Assembly (NCBI GenBank): GCA_905208455.1
Contig: CAJLPK010000003.1
Coordinates: 1-56,175 of the forward strand
DNA length: 56,175 bases
Source of the DNA: an uncultured Bacillota bacterium
GTDB taxonomy: Bacteria; Bacillota; Clostridia; Christensenellales; QAND01
Direction of reading: 5' to 3'
A program made the position numbers and the translations under genes. Below, in pieces: positions 43,558 to 55,100 of the stretch. The notes beneath the pieces are model-generated. The model was given only the letters and a program-made list of their open reading frames with translations. It searched no databases and was not told where the DNA came from. Within the stretch, counting starts at the first letter, position 1, and the number at the start of each line of letters is the position of its first letter.

Positions 43558-44175
43558 TCATGCCATCATCAATTTCAGCCAGCCGGCGGTATAAAAATCA
43601 CGCAGCTGATCCACATAGCGTATCGCCTGCTCATAAGGCATATCATGAATGACTATCTCAAACAGGCCGCTGAACATGCCGCTGGCAAGGATATGGCACA
43701 TCTGCCGGTCTAAGACTGGTACGTTCCGCCCCAAACGGCGGAGCACTTGCATATATTGCAGTGTGGACTCTACCTCAACCTCCACCATATTGTGAATAAA
43801 ATTTTCATAGCTGGTCCCCTCCGCCCCGCACAGCAGCAGCTTTACGGGCTCCCGGTGCTGACAGATGTAACCCACCATCCAATGAATATAGGAGCCTGAT
43901 TCTACGCCCAGATGCTCTGGCTGCTCTGTCTCGGGAAGCTCGGCAAACGAGCTCTGAGATTCCATGAATTTGCCCATCAAAGCGGCAGCGTGAGGCTCTA
44001 CAATAGAGGCAAACAATGCCTCCTTACTAGAAAAATAGCCATAGAAAGCGCCAGTGGTCACACCCGCGTGTTTAACGACCTGCCGCAGGGATGTTCCGAG
44101 AAAGCCTTTTTCAGAAAACTCGTCCAAGGCTGCCTGTTGAATTTTATTCAGCGTAACGGATGAACTTTCTTGCAT
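43558..44175 (-). CDS. TetR/AcrR family transcriptional regulator
   Basis: A 205-residue regulator. The N-terminal TetR HTH is seen as NKIQQAALDEFSEKGFLGTSLRQVVKHAGVTTGAFYGYFSSKEALFASIV. The C-terminal domain has aromatic and Cys-rich helices as expected of ligand pockets. GGAG before ATG 44175. It is followed by the ABC exporter genes on the same strand, with the palindrome 43492-43509 between. It probably represses the exporter and itself; a second palindrome upstream (44200-44216) supports self-control. Confidence 0.93.
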   Translation of the reverse strand: MQESSSVTLNKIQQAALDEFSEKGFLGTSLRQVVKHAGVTTGAFYGYFSSKEALFASIVEPHAAALMGKFMESQSSFAELPETEQPEHLGVESGSYIHWMVGYICQHREPVKLLLCGAEGTSYENFIHNMVEVEVESTLQYMQVLRRLGRNVPVLDRQMCHILASGMFSGLFEIVIHDMPYEQAIRYVDQLRDFYTAGWLKLMMA

Positions 44176-44199
44176 AAACAGTCTCCATATAACAGCGTG

Positions 44200-44216
44200 A
44201 TATAACGATGTTATAT
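44200..44216. promoter_or_regulatory. Palindrome upstream of tetR
   Basis: ATATAAC GAT GTTATAT, perfect 7-3-7 inverted repeat 25 bases before the tetR ATG; different in sequence from the exporter operator. Confidence 0.5.
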
Positions 44217-44358
44217 TACGGCGAATATAGGGGTTTTGTCAAGGGGGGGGATCATACTATTTTGAAAGTCAAATGCGCGATAATGAGAATAGCCGCGCAG
44301 AAAGGCTGCCCCTAGATTTGCCGGCAGAAAAATCAAGGGGCTTTTTCCTGCCTGTAAA

Positions 44359-44472
44359 GATGGAACCTCGCCATAATACCAAGCCATCAATAGGATAGCA
44401 AACGCCTTTGGTATGACCATGGCCGAGCTTTTAGGCATGGATGGGCTAAATGATGATACATTTGAGGACTGA
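44359..44472 (+). pseudogene. XRE-type HTH regulator C-terminal remnant
   Basis: The frame reads DGTSP-stop-YQAINRIANAFGMTMAELLGMDGLNDDTFED-stop. The YQAINRIANAFGMTMAELL part matches the last helix of XRE-type HTH domains. A TAA interrupts it and no start or N-terminal half is present. Weak but specific likeness. Confidence 0.35.
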
Positions 44473-44611
44473 TTTCTTTTTGGCATAGCCGAGCGGGTGT
44501 TTATCTCAATGCTTGTGGTGTTGATATATTAAATATGGTTTTTAACTCTGCCCTGGATTTGTTGGGAAACGGACAATGATGGAAACATGAAAAAATCACG
44601 GCCGTACACGT

Positions 44612-44713
44612 TATGAATACGCTGGGATTAAGACAGGATACATCCTATCGGCTGGTTAGGCAATGGCCGGAAAAATAGAGTGCCAATGAATGAGTTTGTC
44701 GAAGGCATTTGAT
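44612..44713 (+). pseudogene. Excisionase-like HTH remnant, frameshifted
   Basis: LGLRQDTSYRLVR in one frame and GNGRKNRVPMNEFVEGI-stop in another together resemble an excisionase or MerR-like DNA-binding domain (LG.S..TAY.LVR..., IG...R.P..EF). The middle strands are missing and the frame is broken. Confidence 0.25.
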
Positions 44714-44790
44714 TTTGAAAAACGGTATAATAAACTGAAAGCTGTGGGGCCCTATGGCAGTGAGGAGAATGATAGAAAGAGGTGTTTCTA

Positions 44791-45801
44791 TTGAAAAAGA
44801 GAGCGTTGCTGATCGCAGTCCTTTCCCTGTGTACGCCTTTATGCGCCTGTGGCCAAGCGCCGGATCCAGTCAATGATGCGCCCGAAAAGCTCGGTATTTC
44901 TTCAGGCAATTATCTCAACAGGGGATATTTAGCTCAGAATGAGGGAGATCCGTTTTATTATTACTTGCAATATGTAACAGAAGGCGACCGCAGCCAAAAT
45001 GGTATCTATCGAGTGAACTCGGAAACAGGAGAAAGCACCCGTTTAACGGAACACATAGGCTTTTACCTCAATCTGTATGACGGTTATTTATACTATCAAA
45101 CGATAGGAGATTCTGATTGGCGCTCGCTTGTCTGGCGGGTGAAATGCGATGGCAGCAGCCCTCCGGAGCAATATTACGTGACGCTGTATGAGATTACCGG
45201 CGGCATCATGATGGCCAATGACATGCTCTTTGTGGTGAATACGGAGGGATTGTGCGCCGCTCCGCTGAAAGATACCGGGCTGACGGACAGCGATATGACG
45301 GTTATAGCAAAAGAATGCGGGAACCCGGTCGTTCTTTCGGATACCCTGTATTATTTGCATAGAAAGGATAGGGACAATAGCTACCGAAGCAAACCGCTTG
45401 ATGATTTGACAGCATCTCATGAAGAAGTCGCAAGGATTGAATATATGCACAAAGTGATGGCGGGCTATGGATACGTCTATTACCTGGACAGTAGCAATTA
45501 CCAGGACTATTATCGCGCGTCGCTGGCCGATGGCAAAATCGAAAAGATTTTGACGCTGCAGGGAAACATCATGACTCCGTTCAATTTATACAAGGGGCAT
45601 TTATATTACATGGAAGGCGGATATATATGGCGCTGTGATTTGGATGGAAGCAACCTTGAAAAAATAGAAGAGAAGCGCTGGCGCGATGGACTTACGGAGG
45701 GGGAAGGAAAATCCTTTTCTTGGCGTTTGTACATAGCGAATGATACGGTATATGTATTCAATGGAGATTTGAGCAGACCAGTTTACCAAGTTAAAATATA
45801 A
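44791..45801 (+). CDS. DUF5050-like secreted lipoprotein
   Basis: A 336-residue protein with a lipoprotein signal peptide ending in the lipobox LCAC (Cys near residue 21). The body has repeated blade-like units such as GYLYYQTIGDSDWRSLVWRVKCDGS, DTLYYLHRKDRDNSY and GHLYYMEGGYIWRCDLDGSNLEKI, typical of DUF5050 beta-propeller-like repeats. Start TTG at 44791 (AAGAGGTG six bases upstream) is preferred over the GTG at 44782. It lies before the RHS gene but has its own terminator. Function unknown; it would sit on the outer face of the membrane. Confidence 0.75.
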   Translation: MKKRALLIAVLSLCTPLCACGQAPDPVNDAPEKLGISSGNYLNRGYLAQNEGDPFYYYLQYVTEGDRSQNGIYRVNSETGESTRLTEHIGFYLNLYDGYLYYQTIGDSDWRSLVWRVKCDGSSPPEQYYVTLYEITGGIMMANDMLFVVNTEGLCAAPLKDTGLTDSDMTVIAKECGNPVVLSDTLYYLHRKDRDNSYRSKPLDDLTASHEEVARIEYMHKVMAGYGYVYYLDSSNYQDYYRASLADGKIEKILTLQGNIMTPFNLYKGHLYYMEGGYIWRCDLDGSNLEKIEEKRWRDGLTEGEGKSFSWRLYIANDTVYVFNGDLSRPVYQVKI

Positions 45802-45804
45802 TGG

Positions 45805-45830
45805 AAAGGGGGTGCTTTCAGCACCCCTTT
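45805..45830 (+). terminator. Terminator of the lipoprotein gene
   Basis: AAAGGGG.GTGC / GCACCCCTTT stem; only a short T run after it. Confidence 0.6.
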
Positions 45831-45908
45831 AGTGTAGATTCCTTTTCATCAGAAATTTGATTTCTGCAACATTCGTCAAACTTCGTTCATATTCATATAT
45901 TTGCATGA

Positions 45909-46131
45909 TTGACAATGAATCAACACTCCTGTATCTTGAAAATGTGAAATAAATTTGTCGATATAATTCTAAAACGCATAAAAGTGCCATAATTTTATCT
46001 CATTTTGGAGTTTGCGATGAAACAGCACCTACAACAATCTTCCAAGTTCGTATCGTATGATGGGCTAGGCCCAGTTGGTTTTGTATTGCATATTTTGAAA
46101 GCAACCGCTCTTTTTTAAGAGCGTTTTTTTT
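45909..46131 (+). promoter_or_regulatory. Promoter and terminator-bearing leader of the RHS gene
   Basis: TTGACA (45909-45914), 17-base spacer, TATCTT (45932-45937) is the best promoter. About 165 bases further is a strong terminator (CGCTCTT TTTT AAGAGCG then T8, 46106-46131), only 29 bases before the RHS ATG. There is no room for a promoter after it, so transcription must read through: an attenuator is likely. I did not recognise a riboswitch in the leader. Confidence 0.55.
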
Positions 46132-46160
46132 GTATCAAAAAGAGTTGGGGAGAGGGAATC

Positions 46161-49100
46161 ATGAAACAACGGAAACACAGAGCAAAGATCTTGTCATTTG
46201 CACTATCCATGCTGATGCTTTTGGGCATCCCGCTCCCGGCCTTTGCCCAAGCAGCGGCAGAAAACGCCATCGAGGAAGCGCAGAACCAGCCGGTGCTGAT
46301 AACGGATAAGCTGACGGAAACCGAAACCTATTGGCAGAACGCCGATGGGTCGATCACGTATGAATCGCATCTGGAGCCGATCCGATACCAGGATGAAGAA
46401 GGAAACTGGCACGAGATTGTCAACGACGTGGTGCAGGTGGATAAGAGTGCGGAGAGCGAGGACCCATTTAAGGAGGAGGGGTATGACTACCGCTCGGAAT
46501 CGTCTAAGAGCTGGGTGCTGCTGGATGAGGATATTCGCAGCGATGCACCCATCAAAATACAAAGAGGGGCATATAGCCTGGTGGTAAAGCCTCTGTGGAA
46601 TGTGAATGAGCAGCCGCAGCCTACGGAAGAAGACCCGGCAACACCGGCGCCTACGGCAGAGCCTGCGCTGCAAACGCCAGAAGCCGCGCCGTCCCCAACC
46701 TTGGCAGAAGAACAGCCAACGCAAACGCCGGAACCGGTTGAGCCGACGCAACAGCCGCAGACACAGGAAGCCACGCAGGGAAGAAATGCCAAATATGCGG
46801 TCTCGGTCCAGGAGAATTTGCCCAAGGCAACAGAGGAGGCGCCACCGCAGGATCTTCCGGAAAGCAGGTTATCCTTTAACGTAAAAACAGAAACAGAACA
46901 GCCGGATACCCCTGGCAAAAAAACGGTGCGGAAGGCAAAAGCCAAAAAAGCAAATGCGCCGTATGACCCATATACCTATTCTTCGGATCTTGCGTATGAG
47001 TCTGTGGATTATTCCAATGTATTTGAAGAGGGCGTAAGCCTGCGCCTACAGCCAAACAACATTGGGATGAAAGAGGATATTATTCTGACGGAAGCCCCCA
47101 AAAGCACGGCGTTTTCCTTTGAGCTATCCGTAGAGGGCGTGGTGCTGGAACTCATGGAGGAAGACGGTGTTGTACTCATCAAAGACCAAGAAACGCTGGA
47201 AGAGATCGGCTTTATCCCGCAGCCGTTTATGGTGGATTCCGGCGTGCAGGAGGAATACGAGAACATCAGCTTTGACATCGAGGTCACGCTGGAGGATCTG
47301 GGCGATGGGCAATACCTGTATACCTTAACGCCCAGCCAAGCGTATTTGCAGGACGAAAACACCGTGTATCCCGTGAAAATTGATCCCTCCATCAATATCG
47401 ACGGCGCAACAAAGACAAAGGATACCTATGTGGACTCCTCCCACCCAAACAACAACTATTATACCAACCAATACCTACGGGTAGGGCATGACACCGCGGG
47501 CGCTAAGTTCCGTTCCATCATGAGCTTTGACCTGCCGTCTGGCTTGGATAAAGCATATATTTCGGAAGCGACGGTAAACACCTACCAATCTTACAACGGT
47601 ACCTCCACGCCGATGTTCGGAATGTACCGGGTGAAGATCCCATGGGAATCGAACAACCTGACCTGGAACAACGTAACACAATATTTGGAGCTGGACGGAA
47701 AATATGCGGAAGGAAGAGTGGGCGGCACAGGGTGGTATGTTTGGCCGGCGACAAACCTGGCCAGAGCTTGGTCGGTAAAAGGCAATTACGGCCTGATGTT
47801 CAAAAGCGAGGAGGAGGGCTCGCAAAGGTACAAGCGGTGGTATTCATCCGATTCCTCCATCTGCAAGCCGATTTTGACGCTGGTATACACGCCGATAGAC
47901 ACGGCGACGACGGTACGGGTATACCCTGGGGGAAACAATACCTCCAAGGGAGACATCAAGGTAAACTGGAACCCGCAGACAGGAGTCAAGATCCGAGCGT
48001 ATTTGGACGGAGACCCGGTAGACGGATCGGGGGACAGCTATACCTGGCACGATGTGGTATCCGGGGTAGAGCACAAGGTAAAGGTAGAATTCTATACGGA
48101 TTACGGCGTAAAGGTATTTTCCAGCGAAAAGACGGCCACGATACCAGACAATTCCCCGCCGGTATTCAGCGACATTGCGGACGCGTATATGGAAAACGGC
48201 GAAGCGGTATTGTCCTTTGCGCCTGCATTTAAGCCGGCAAGCATCACCAATGTTTCGTTCCCGGTCTGGACCCCCAGCGGCGGCCAGGATGACTTGATTT
48301 GGCATTCCAAGCAGGTAGTGGGCACTACAACGGGGACATGGTCTACGACAGTCGATATCTCTGAGCACAAAAACGGAACGGATATGTATTTCTGCCATAT
48401 CTACGGCACAACGGACAAAGGGGATACGGAAAACTTTGGGGATATGCCCTTCAATTTTGGTACCCAGGAACGGGCATATGGGAAGAATTGGGGTACGCTT
48501 GAGGACGGCCCTGTAGCGGGTGAGATTTTATACGAAAAAATATCGGATACCAAATTCAGGATTACAGCCAGCAGAGTAACAAGAAAGGACGCGATTGCCA
48601 AGCACGAGATCTACTGGTCGGAGGTAGGGTCGGATGAAAAGCATTTGCTGGAAACGCTGGAAGGGTATCTGGGCTCAGAGGCAACGCGCCGCTATGACAT
48701 AGAGAAAAGCGGGCTGCCGAGCGGAAAATCCATCTATTTTACCATCAAGGCGTATGACAATAACGGCAACTACACCACCATGGAGCTGCCCACCAATGTC
48801 GTGGATATCCCGCACTATGTACCTCCGCAAAAACCAAGCAATTTGACCGTACAAAATGAACAGGGCGACCAGTATGCCTATGACGAGGTTCCGTCATTTT
48901 CTGTCAAGGATACAGCCAATGTATACTGGGCCGTTGAAAAAGGGGTAGGGAGCCAGTTTGACATCAGGTACATCCAATACAAGGTAGATGAAGGCGAATG
49001 GAACACGATAGATCCATCCCAAATGCTGGAACCGGAATCACCCATTGCGCAAAACGGCTTTGCCGTGCCGCTGCGGGATCTTGAAGAAGGAACACATACA

Positions 49101-52100
49101 ATCTCCATTCGCGCCATTGATACCAACAGCGCAAACCAGCTGAGCGGGCCGGAACGCTCCATCCAGGTGGTTCGGGATGTCACCGCGCCTGTGATCGACG
49201 TGGTGTATCCAGAAGGAGAAGGGGATATTCCAACCTGGTACGCCTCGGATGTTGTGACCATTACGGGCGTACAGGATGTAGCCTTTGATTCGCTAAAGGC
49301 GGAACTGGGCATGAAAATATCGGTTTTGCCTGCCATTTATCATGAGATCCCTCTCACCTATACGACAGACGAGATGGGACAGAACACATTCCCGGCGACC
49401 ATTGCGCTAAACGGGGAAGCTTTGCTCAATACGACCTACACGCTTCGCTTAACGGCGACCGATACGGCAGGCAACAAGACCGTTATCGAAAAACAATTCA
49501 ATTTGGTCACGGATGACAGTGTACAATCGCAAACCAGGCAACTGGTCTTTGCCTCCGATCTTCCTGTGACAGAGCAGGGCGTCTATGACATTTCACAGCC
49601 GGAAAATGAATTTGCGTTTACCATCGTGGGAGGACAGCAATCAGTCCCGGAAGGCGCGGCCGCGAAACTGTATTTTGATGGAAAAGAAATCGACTGCACA
49701 GAGACGACGATTGCAAACGGGGAAATTAAGTTTCAAGTCGATTTCTTTAAGACACTGAATATGGAAGATAATTACCGGGAGGGAACGACGCACAGCTTTT
49801 ATGCCATCCTATACGATGCGAACCAAACGCCGGTGATGTATTCACAGACCCTGTACACCAGGCAAAAAACCCTCGAAATGCAAGAGAATCAATTTGAAGC
49901 GCTCCATGGATATGAGATCATAGACGGAAACTTAGTGGGCGGAACGGAAGCGGACAGCTCGTTTACCTTGCATACGGTAAAAGAGGGATATGGCATTTTA
50001 GAAGGCGTGACGATACAGCCTGAGTACGTCCAAATCCCGGAAGACGCTTTGCTGAAATTTGAAGTGACGTTCTATGACAGCAGAGGCTACTATTTTGCTC
50101 CCGTCGTTGTCGGCCCAGGGGAAACGGCAAAGATGAGGGATTGTGTAGACCCAGGAAACGTGGAAACGCCGGACGAAGCGGGAAGCTTCTGGATGACCAA
50201 ACCGTTCCCGGTGGGATACCGCATCAGAGGGTATATCGAGAATCCGGAAACCATGACGGAGACGCCGATTTCGGTCTCTTCCTTTGACATACAGGAGCAG
50301 TATGTAGGGACGGGCGACCAATTCTACAAGCAGTTGATTACACCGGCAGAGGACTTGTCCGCCAAGCCCTTGGTCAACTATACAGCCTGGCTGAGGTGGA
50401 CGCCGTCTCCGGACGAAAATGTGACCTACGAGGTGTGGCGTAAGAGATCGGATTGGCAGGAAGGAGACCCATCCGCAGAAAATGTGGCGTGGGATCTGAC
50501 AGACCCATACTATTTTGATTTCAATCTGGATTACAGCCATGAGTATGATTACTGGGTCATCCCCATGCGGGATTTTCCGTGGCAGGATGGGGATACCATG
50601 CGGGTGCGAGGCGTCCCAATTCAAGTCGATCATATCACTATGGTAGACGAAAATGAGCTGGAAAAGCGGCTGGGTTTGCAGGATTACTGGAGCTATGTAA
50701 CCAGCACAATGGGCAACGGGACAGGATATATCAACGTAAACAGCGGCAACCTGGTGTACCAAAAAACAGATTTTGCCAATACAGCGCCGTTGCTGGTCAG
50801 TGTGATGCGCAGGTCATTCAACGCGCAGGCGAAATCAGAGTCGGGGCTTGGCGTAGGCTGGGATTTCGGATTCAATACCAACATTCTCAAAGAGTTTGGT
50901 ACCGATGCAATGGGCAATAGAACCACGATGGCCATTATCTTAAAGGATGGGGATGGAACGATCCATCGCTTTGAGAAGGAAAGTTCGGGAACAGGAGAGG
51001 AAAAATATGTATCTCCTGAAGGCGTATTTATAACGTTGGAGGAAGAAGGAGGCAACTTCAAGGCGACCCGTTCTGATGATATCGTATACACCTTTAATCG
51101 GAGTATGATGATCGAATCGTTTGAGGAGCCAAATGGAAACAAGCTGTTGTTTGAGTACGATGAAAGAGGGCGCCTGGTTAAAGTCATACACAATCTTTAT
51201 TTGGAAGAAGGCATGGTAGAGGAAGAACAGCAGTATGTGAGTTTTGAATACGGGGATGCGCCGCATAACCTGGACAAGATCATCAAGGCCAACAATGTGT
51301 TTGGCTCGGAAAACGGTGTGCCGGTGCAGCAGACATATTTTTACGACTATTATGACGACCAAACCAAAGATGATTTTGGGATGCTGAAGTCGGTATACAC
51401 TTCCGTGGAAAGGCCGCTGAAGGTATTGAATATCGCGGAGGACGGCACAGAAACGATTACAGAGGAAAGCGAAACCACTACCATGCTGGAAAGCTACCAG
51501 TATGAATACGTGCGGGACGATGCGCAGAACAAAAAGCTGACAAAGCTGACCATCCAAACGCCGTCCAACACCTCTGCCAACGCAGGGGATATGAAAAGCG
51601 ACGTGATTGAGTTGGACGATGCGCAGCGAGCAGTAAACTATACCAATGCCAACGGCGATACCAGCGCCCTTGCCTATACCATGCTGGATGAAAACTGCCA
51701 GCAAACGACGGTGACAAATACGGTGGATGGCAGCGGGGCAGGCAGCACTTCATACATCACGGATCTGTCCAACCACGGCGTGGTAACGCAAACCATCTCG
51801 CCAAACGGCAGGAAAACCTATTATGAGAACTATACCGATACGCTCAAGGCGCAGACCATCCGCACCTACCAGGACGCGGCCGAGACCGTGCCGATTGCGT
51901 ATACGCTCACATACGACAGCCTGGGCAACGTACTGACAGTGCTGGCGCCGGACGGCGTTTTGACCACCAATACCTATGCGGCAGGGAAGGACTGGCTGAC
52001 CAGCCAGACGCTGACAAAGGGCGGCACGGTGCTCAACAAGATCGTTTACACTTATGATGATAAGGGCAACCAGCTTTCAGCTACGACGGCGGTGAGTGAT

Positions 52101-55100
52101 CCGGTCTCGTTTACCGATACCAAGACCACGAGCTATGCGTACGATGGGCGGGGCCAGATGACCTCCCAAACGGCCTGGAACGGGCAGCAGACCAGCTATG
52201 CCTATGATAAGTTCGGCAGGCTGAGCGAAAGCACGGTATCTGGCTCGGGCATCAGCCAGACCACGCGGTACACCTATGACGCGTACAACCATCCGGCCAC
52301 CACGGCCTCCGAGCGCGGAAGCAGCGATCTTACGACGGAGACACAGTACGATGCCTTGGGCTATCTGCTGAAAACCGTACACCCCACCGGCCTGGTAGAG
52401 GCATACCGGTACAATGCCAACGGCCTGCAAACCGAACAGCTAATGATAGGGTATACTGAAGGCGGGCAGTTTGTGGAGGCCAAAAAGACGACGGTGCAGT
52501 ACGATGAAATCAATCGGGCTGCCGCCATTACCGACCCCAAAGGCACGGTACAGACGCAGGCTGTTTCGGCAGGCGACGGATTGATTACCACTCAAACCGA
52601 AACGATGGGCACAGACGGCGTGCTGCGCCAAAGCAGCGTACAGACAGCGGTAGACGGCGCTTATGCAACGGAGACCAACCAAGGCCTTGGCAGCAAGACC
52701 TATTACGACTATATTGGCAATATGAGCCGTGTGACCCAGATCCACGGCGGCACGGAGGAGCGCGGCATCAACGCTTCCTACGATGTCATGGGGCAGCTGA
52801 TCCATACCTGGGACGATACCAACACGGTGGAAAGCTATACCGATTACGACGCACTAGGGAATGTGCAGAGGGAATGGACGTATGTAAAGACCGACGGGGA
52901 AACGCGCCTGTATGCCGTCAAGCAGTATACGCATGATTTGCAGGGCCAGGTCACCAGCGTGCGGGAGTACACCAACCTATTGCCGTATGGGGCCATCGCA
53001 GAATCAGAGCCATACCAAACGACAAGCTATACCTATGACGAAAGCGCGGGCGAAGGCCTGACCAAAAACACCGTCACGGATGCAGAGGGCGGTGTGACGG
53101 AAACCTACTACAACCAAATGGGGCAGGTGGTCAAGGAGGTACAAAAGGGGCGGAGCTCGGAAAAGCAGATCGTAACGGTCTACGCCTACGACGGATACGG
53201 ACGGCAGACGGAGGTAAAGCAGGGCGACCAGAATACGCAGACGGTCAAGCAAAGCTATGAGTATGATGCGTACGACCGCGTGAAAAAGCAAAAGACCAAC
53301 GGTAGCACGTATACCGAACTGACCTACGACCATTTCGGACGGCGGGACGGGATGACAGACCATACCGACGGCGAAACCATCCAAAGCAGCTGGGCGTATG
53401 ATAAAAACGACCAGGCGCTGTTTGTCATGCAGGATGGCAAGATCATGGGCTTTACATACAACGGGATCGGGGAAATGACAGCGATCCGATACAGCGCGGG
53501 CAACACGATGGAAATCGAGGGCGCGGTGCGCACCGTCACGTATGACTATGACGATTTGGGGCGGCTGACGGCGGTCAAGAGCGGTGTGGTGGATACCAAT
53601 AACGAGACGCTGGCGGAAAACGTCAAGACCGTGAAGGACTACAGCTATGCTGCCAACGGGGATTTAACGGAAAGCCGCGAATACCTGGAATTTGATACCA
53701 AGGAAGACAAGCAAGGCATCACGCTGACGCAAAGCTATATGTACGACGCGGTAGGGCGGCCGACAGAGGTAGCCTACAAGCAAGGGGAGGCTGTCAAAGA
53801 AAAATATACGCAGCGCTATGATGGGCGCAACTATATCACAGAGGGCAGCTATACCGACGGATACGGCGATACCGCCAAAACACTCAATAGAACCTATGCC
53901 TACGACGCCATCGGGCGGCTGACGGAAAACAGCGTATCCAACAGCGAAAAGACCAAGACGACGGGATACCAATACGACAAGGTAGGCAACCGGCTGTACC
54001 AGACGGTGGAGGACGGGACAAAAACGGTATCGACGAAATACACGTACAATGCGCTGGGCCAGTTGACGCAGATGCAAAAGGGCCTGGGCGCGGCGGACAG
54101 TGTGACAACTTGGCTGAACGAAGAACTGTATACCTATGATATGTATGGCAACCAAACGGCGGTAGAGGTATACCAGGTCAATGAGGAGGTCACGAGCAGC
54201 GAAAAAGCGGGGGATGTGCGGTATACCTACGACGAAAGCAACCAGATGGTGCAGTATGAAACAAAAGGCGTGGAAGAAACGGAGTGGACACAAGCAGCGC
54301 GGAACGTCTACAATGGAGAGGGGATGCGCATCCGCCAGTACGAAAATGGGAACGACTGGGCGCGGCAGTATTTCTACATCGGCGGGGCGCTGGCAATCTC
54401 CACAGACGGCAGCAACGAAAACTTCGTCAAGAGCGAAAACATCCTGGACCCCAGCGGCACGATTCTGGCAGCGCGCAGAGAAGCCAAGGACGGCGAGCAG
54501 ATCGAAGGCAGCGCGTACTGGATCTATCATTACGATGCGCAGGGCAGCGCGACCAACCTGGTAGGAGTCAAGGATGGGGCGCTGTACCGGGCAGAGGAAA
54601 ACATCTACGATGCGTTCGGCAACGAGGAAACGGACATGAAGGAGCCGGTGTCGAGCGTACAGAACGACATCAAGTTTACCGGCGCTACGCTGGATAACAG
54701 CGGGACGTACTACCTGGGGAGCCGGCACTACGATCCCAACACCGGGCGGTTCTTGCAGCAGGATACGTTCAAGGGAGACGTATACAGCCCATGGACGCAG
54801 AACCTGTACACCTACACCTCGAACAACCCTGTGAACTATGTGGATCCGACGGGACACTATTATGAACAGGTATTGGGGAGCATAGGAGGAGCATTGGACT
54901 GGATGTTTGGAGTGGTAGGCGCTAAAACGAATTTCAGAGAGAATATGAGTACCAAAGGGAAAGAACTGGATGAAAAATATGATACACATGAAACGCCAGA
55001 GGAAATGGAAGAGCTGGCACAGGAACAGAGAAAGATTAGGAAATCGAAGAAGAGCGGAGTATTTGGAGCGGGATACAATGAGCACAAGGCAAACCTCATG

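Larger units (their letters stand above)
44217..44790. other. Decayed intergenic stretch
   Basis: About 570 bases without an intact gene. It holds two fragments that look like former HTH genes (44359-44472 and 44612-44713) and a TATAAT near 44728 that may serve the lipoprotein gene. Confidence 0.4.

Noticed and set aside
50700..54860. Tandem repeat or CRISPR array
   Set aside because: The periodic pattern is protein-level YD repeats with diverged DNA; no constant repeat with equal spacers.
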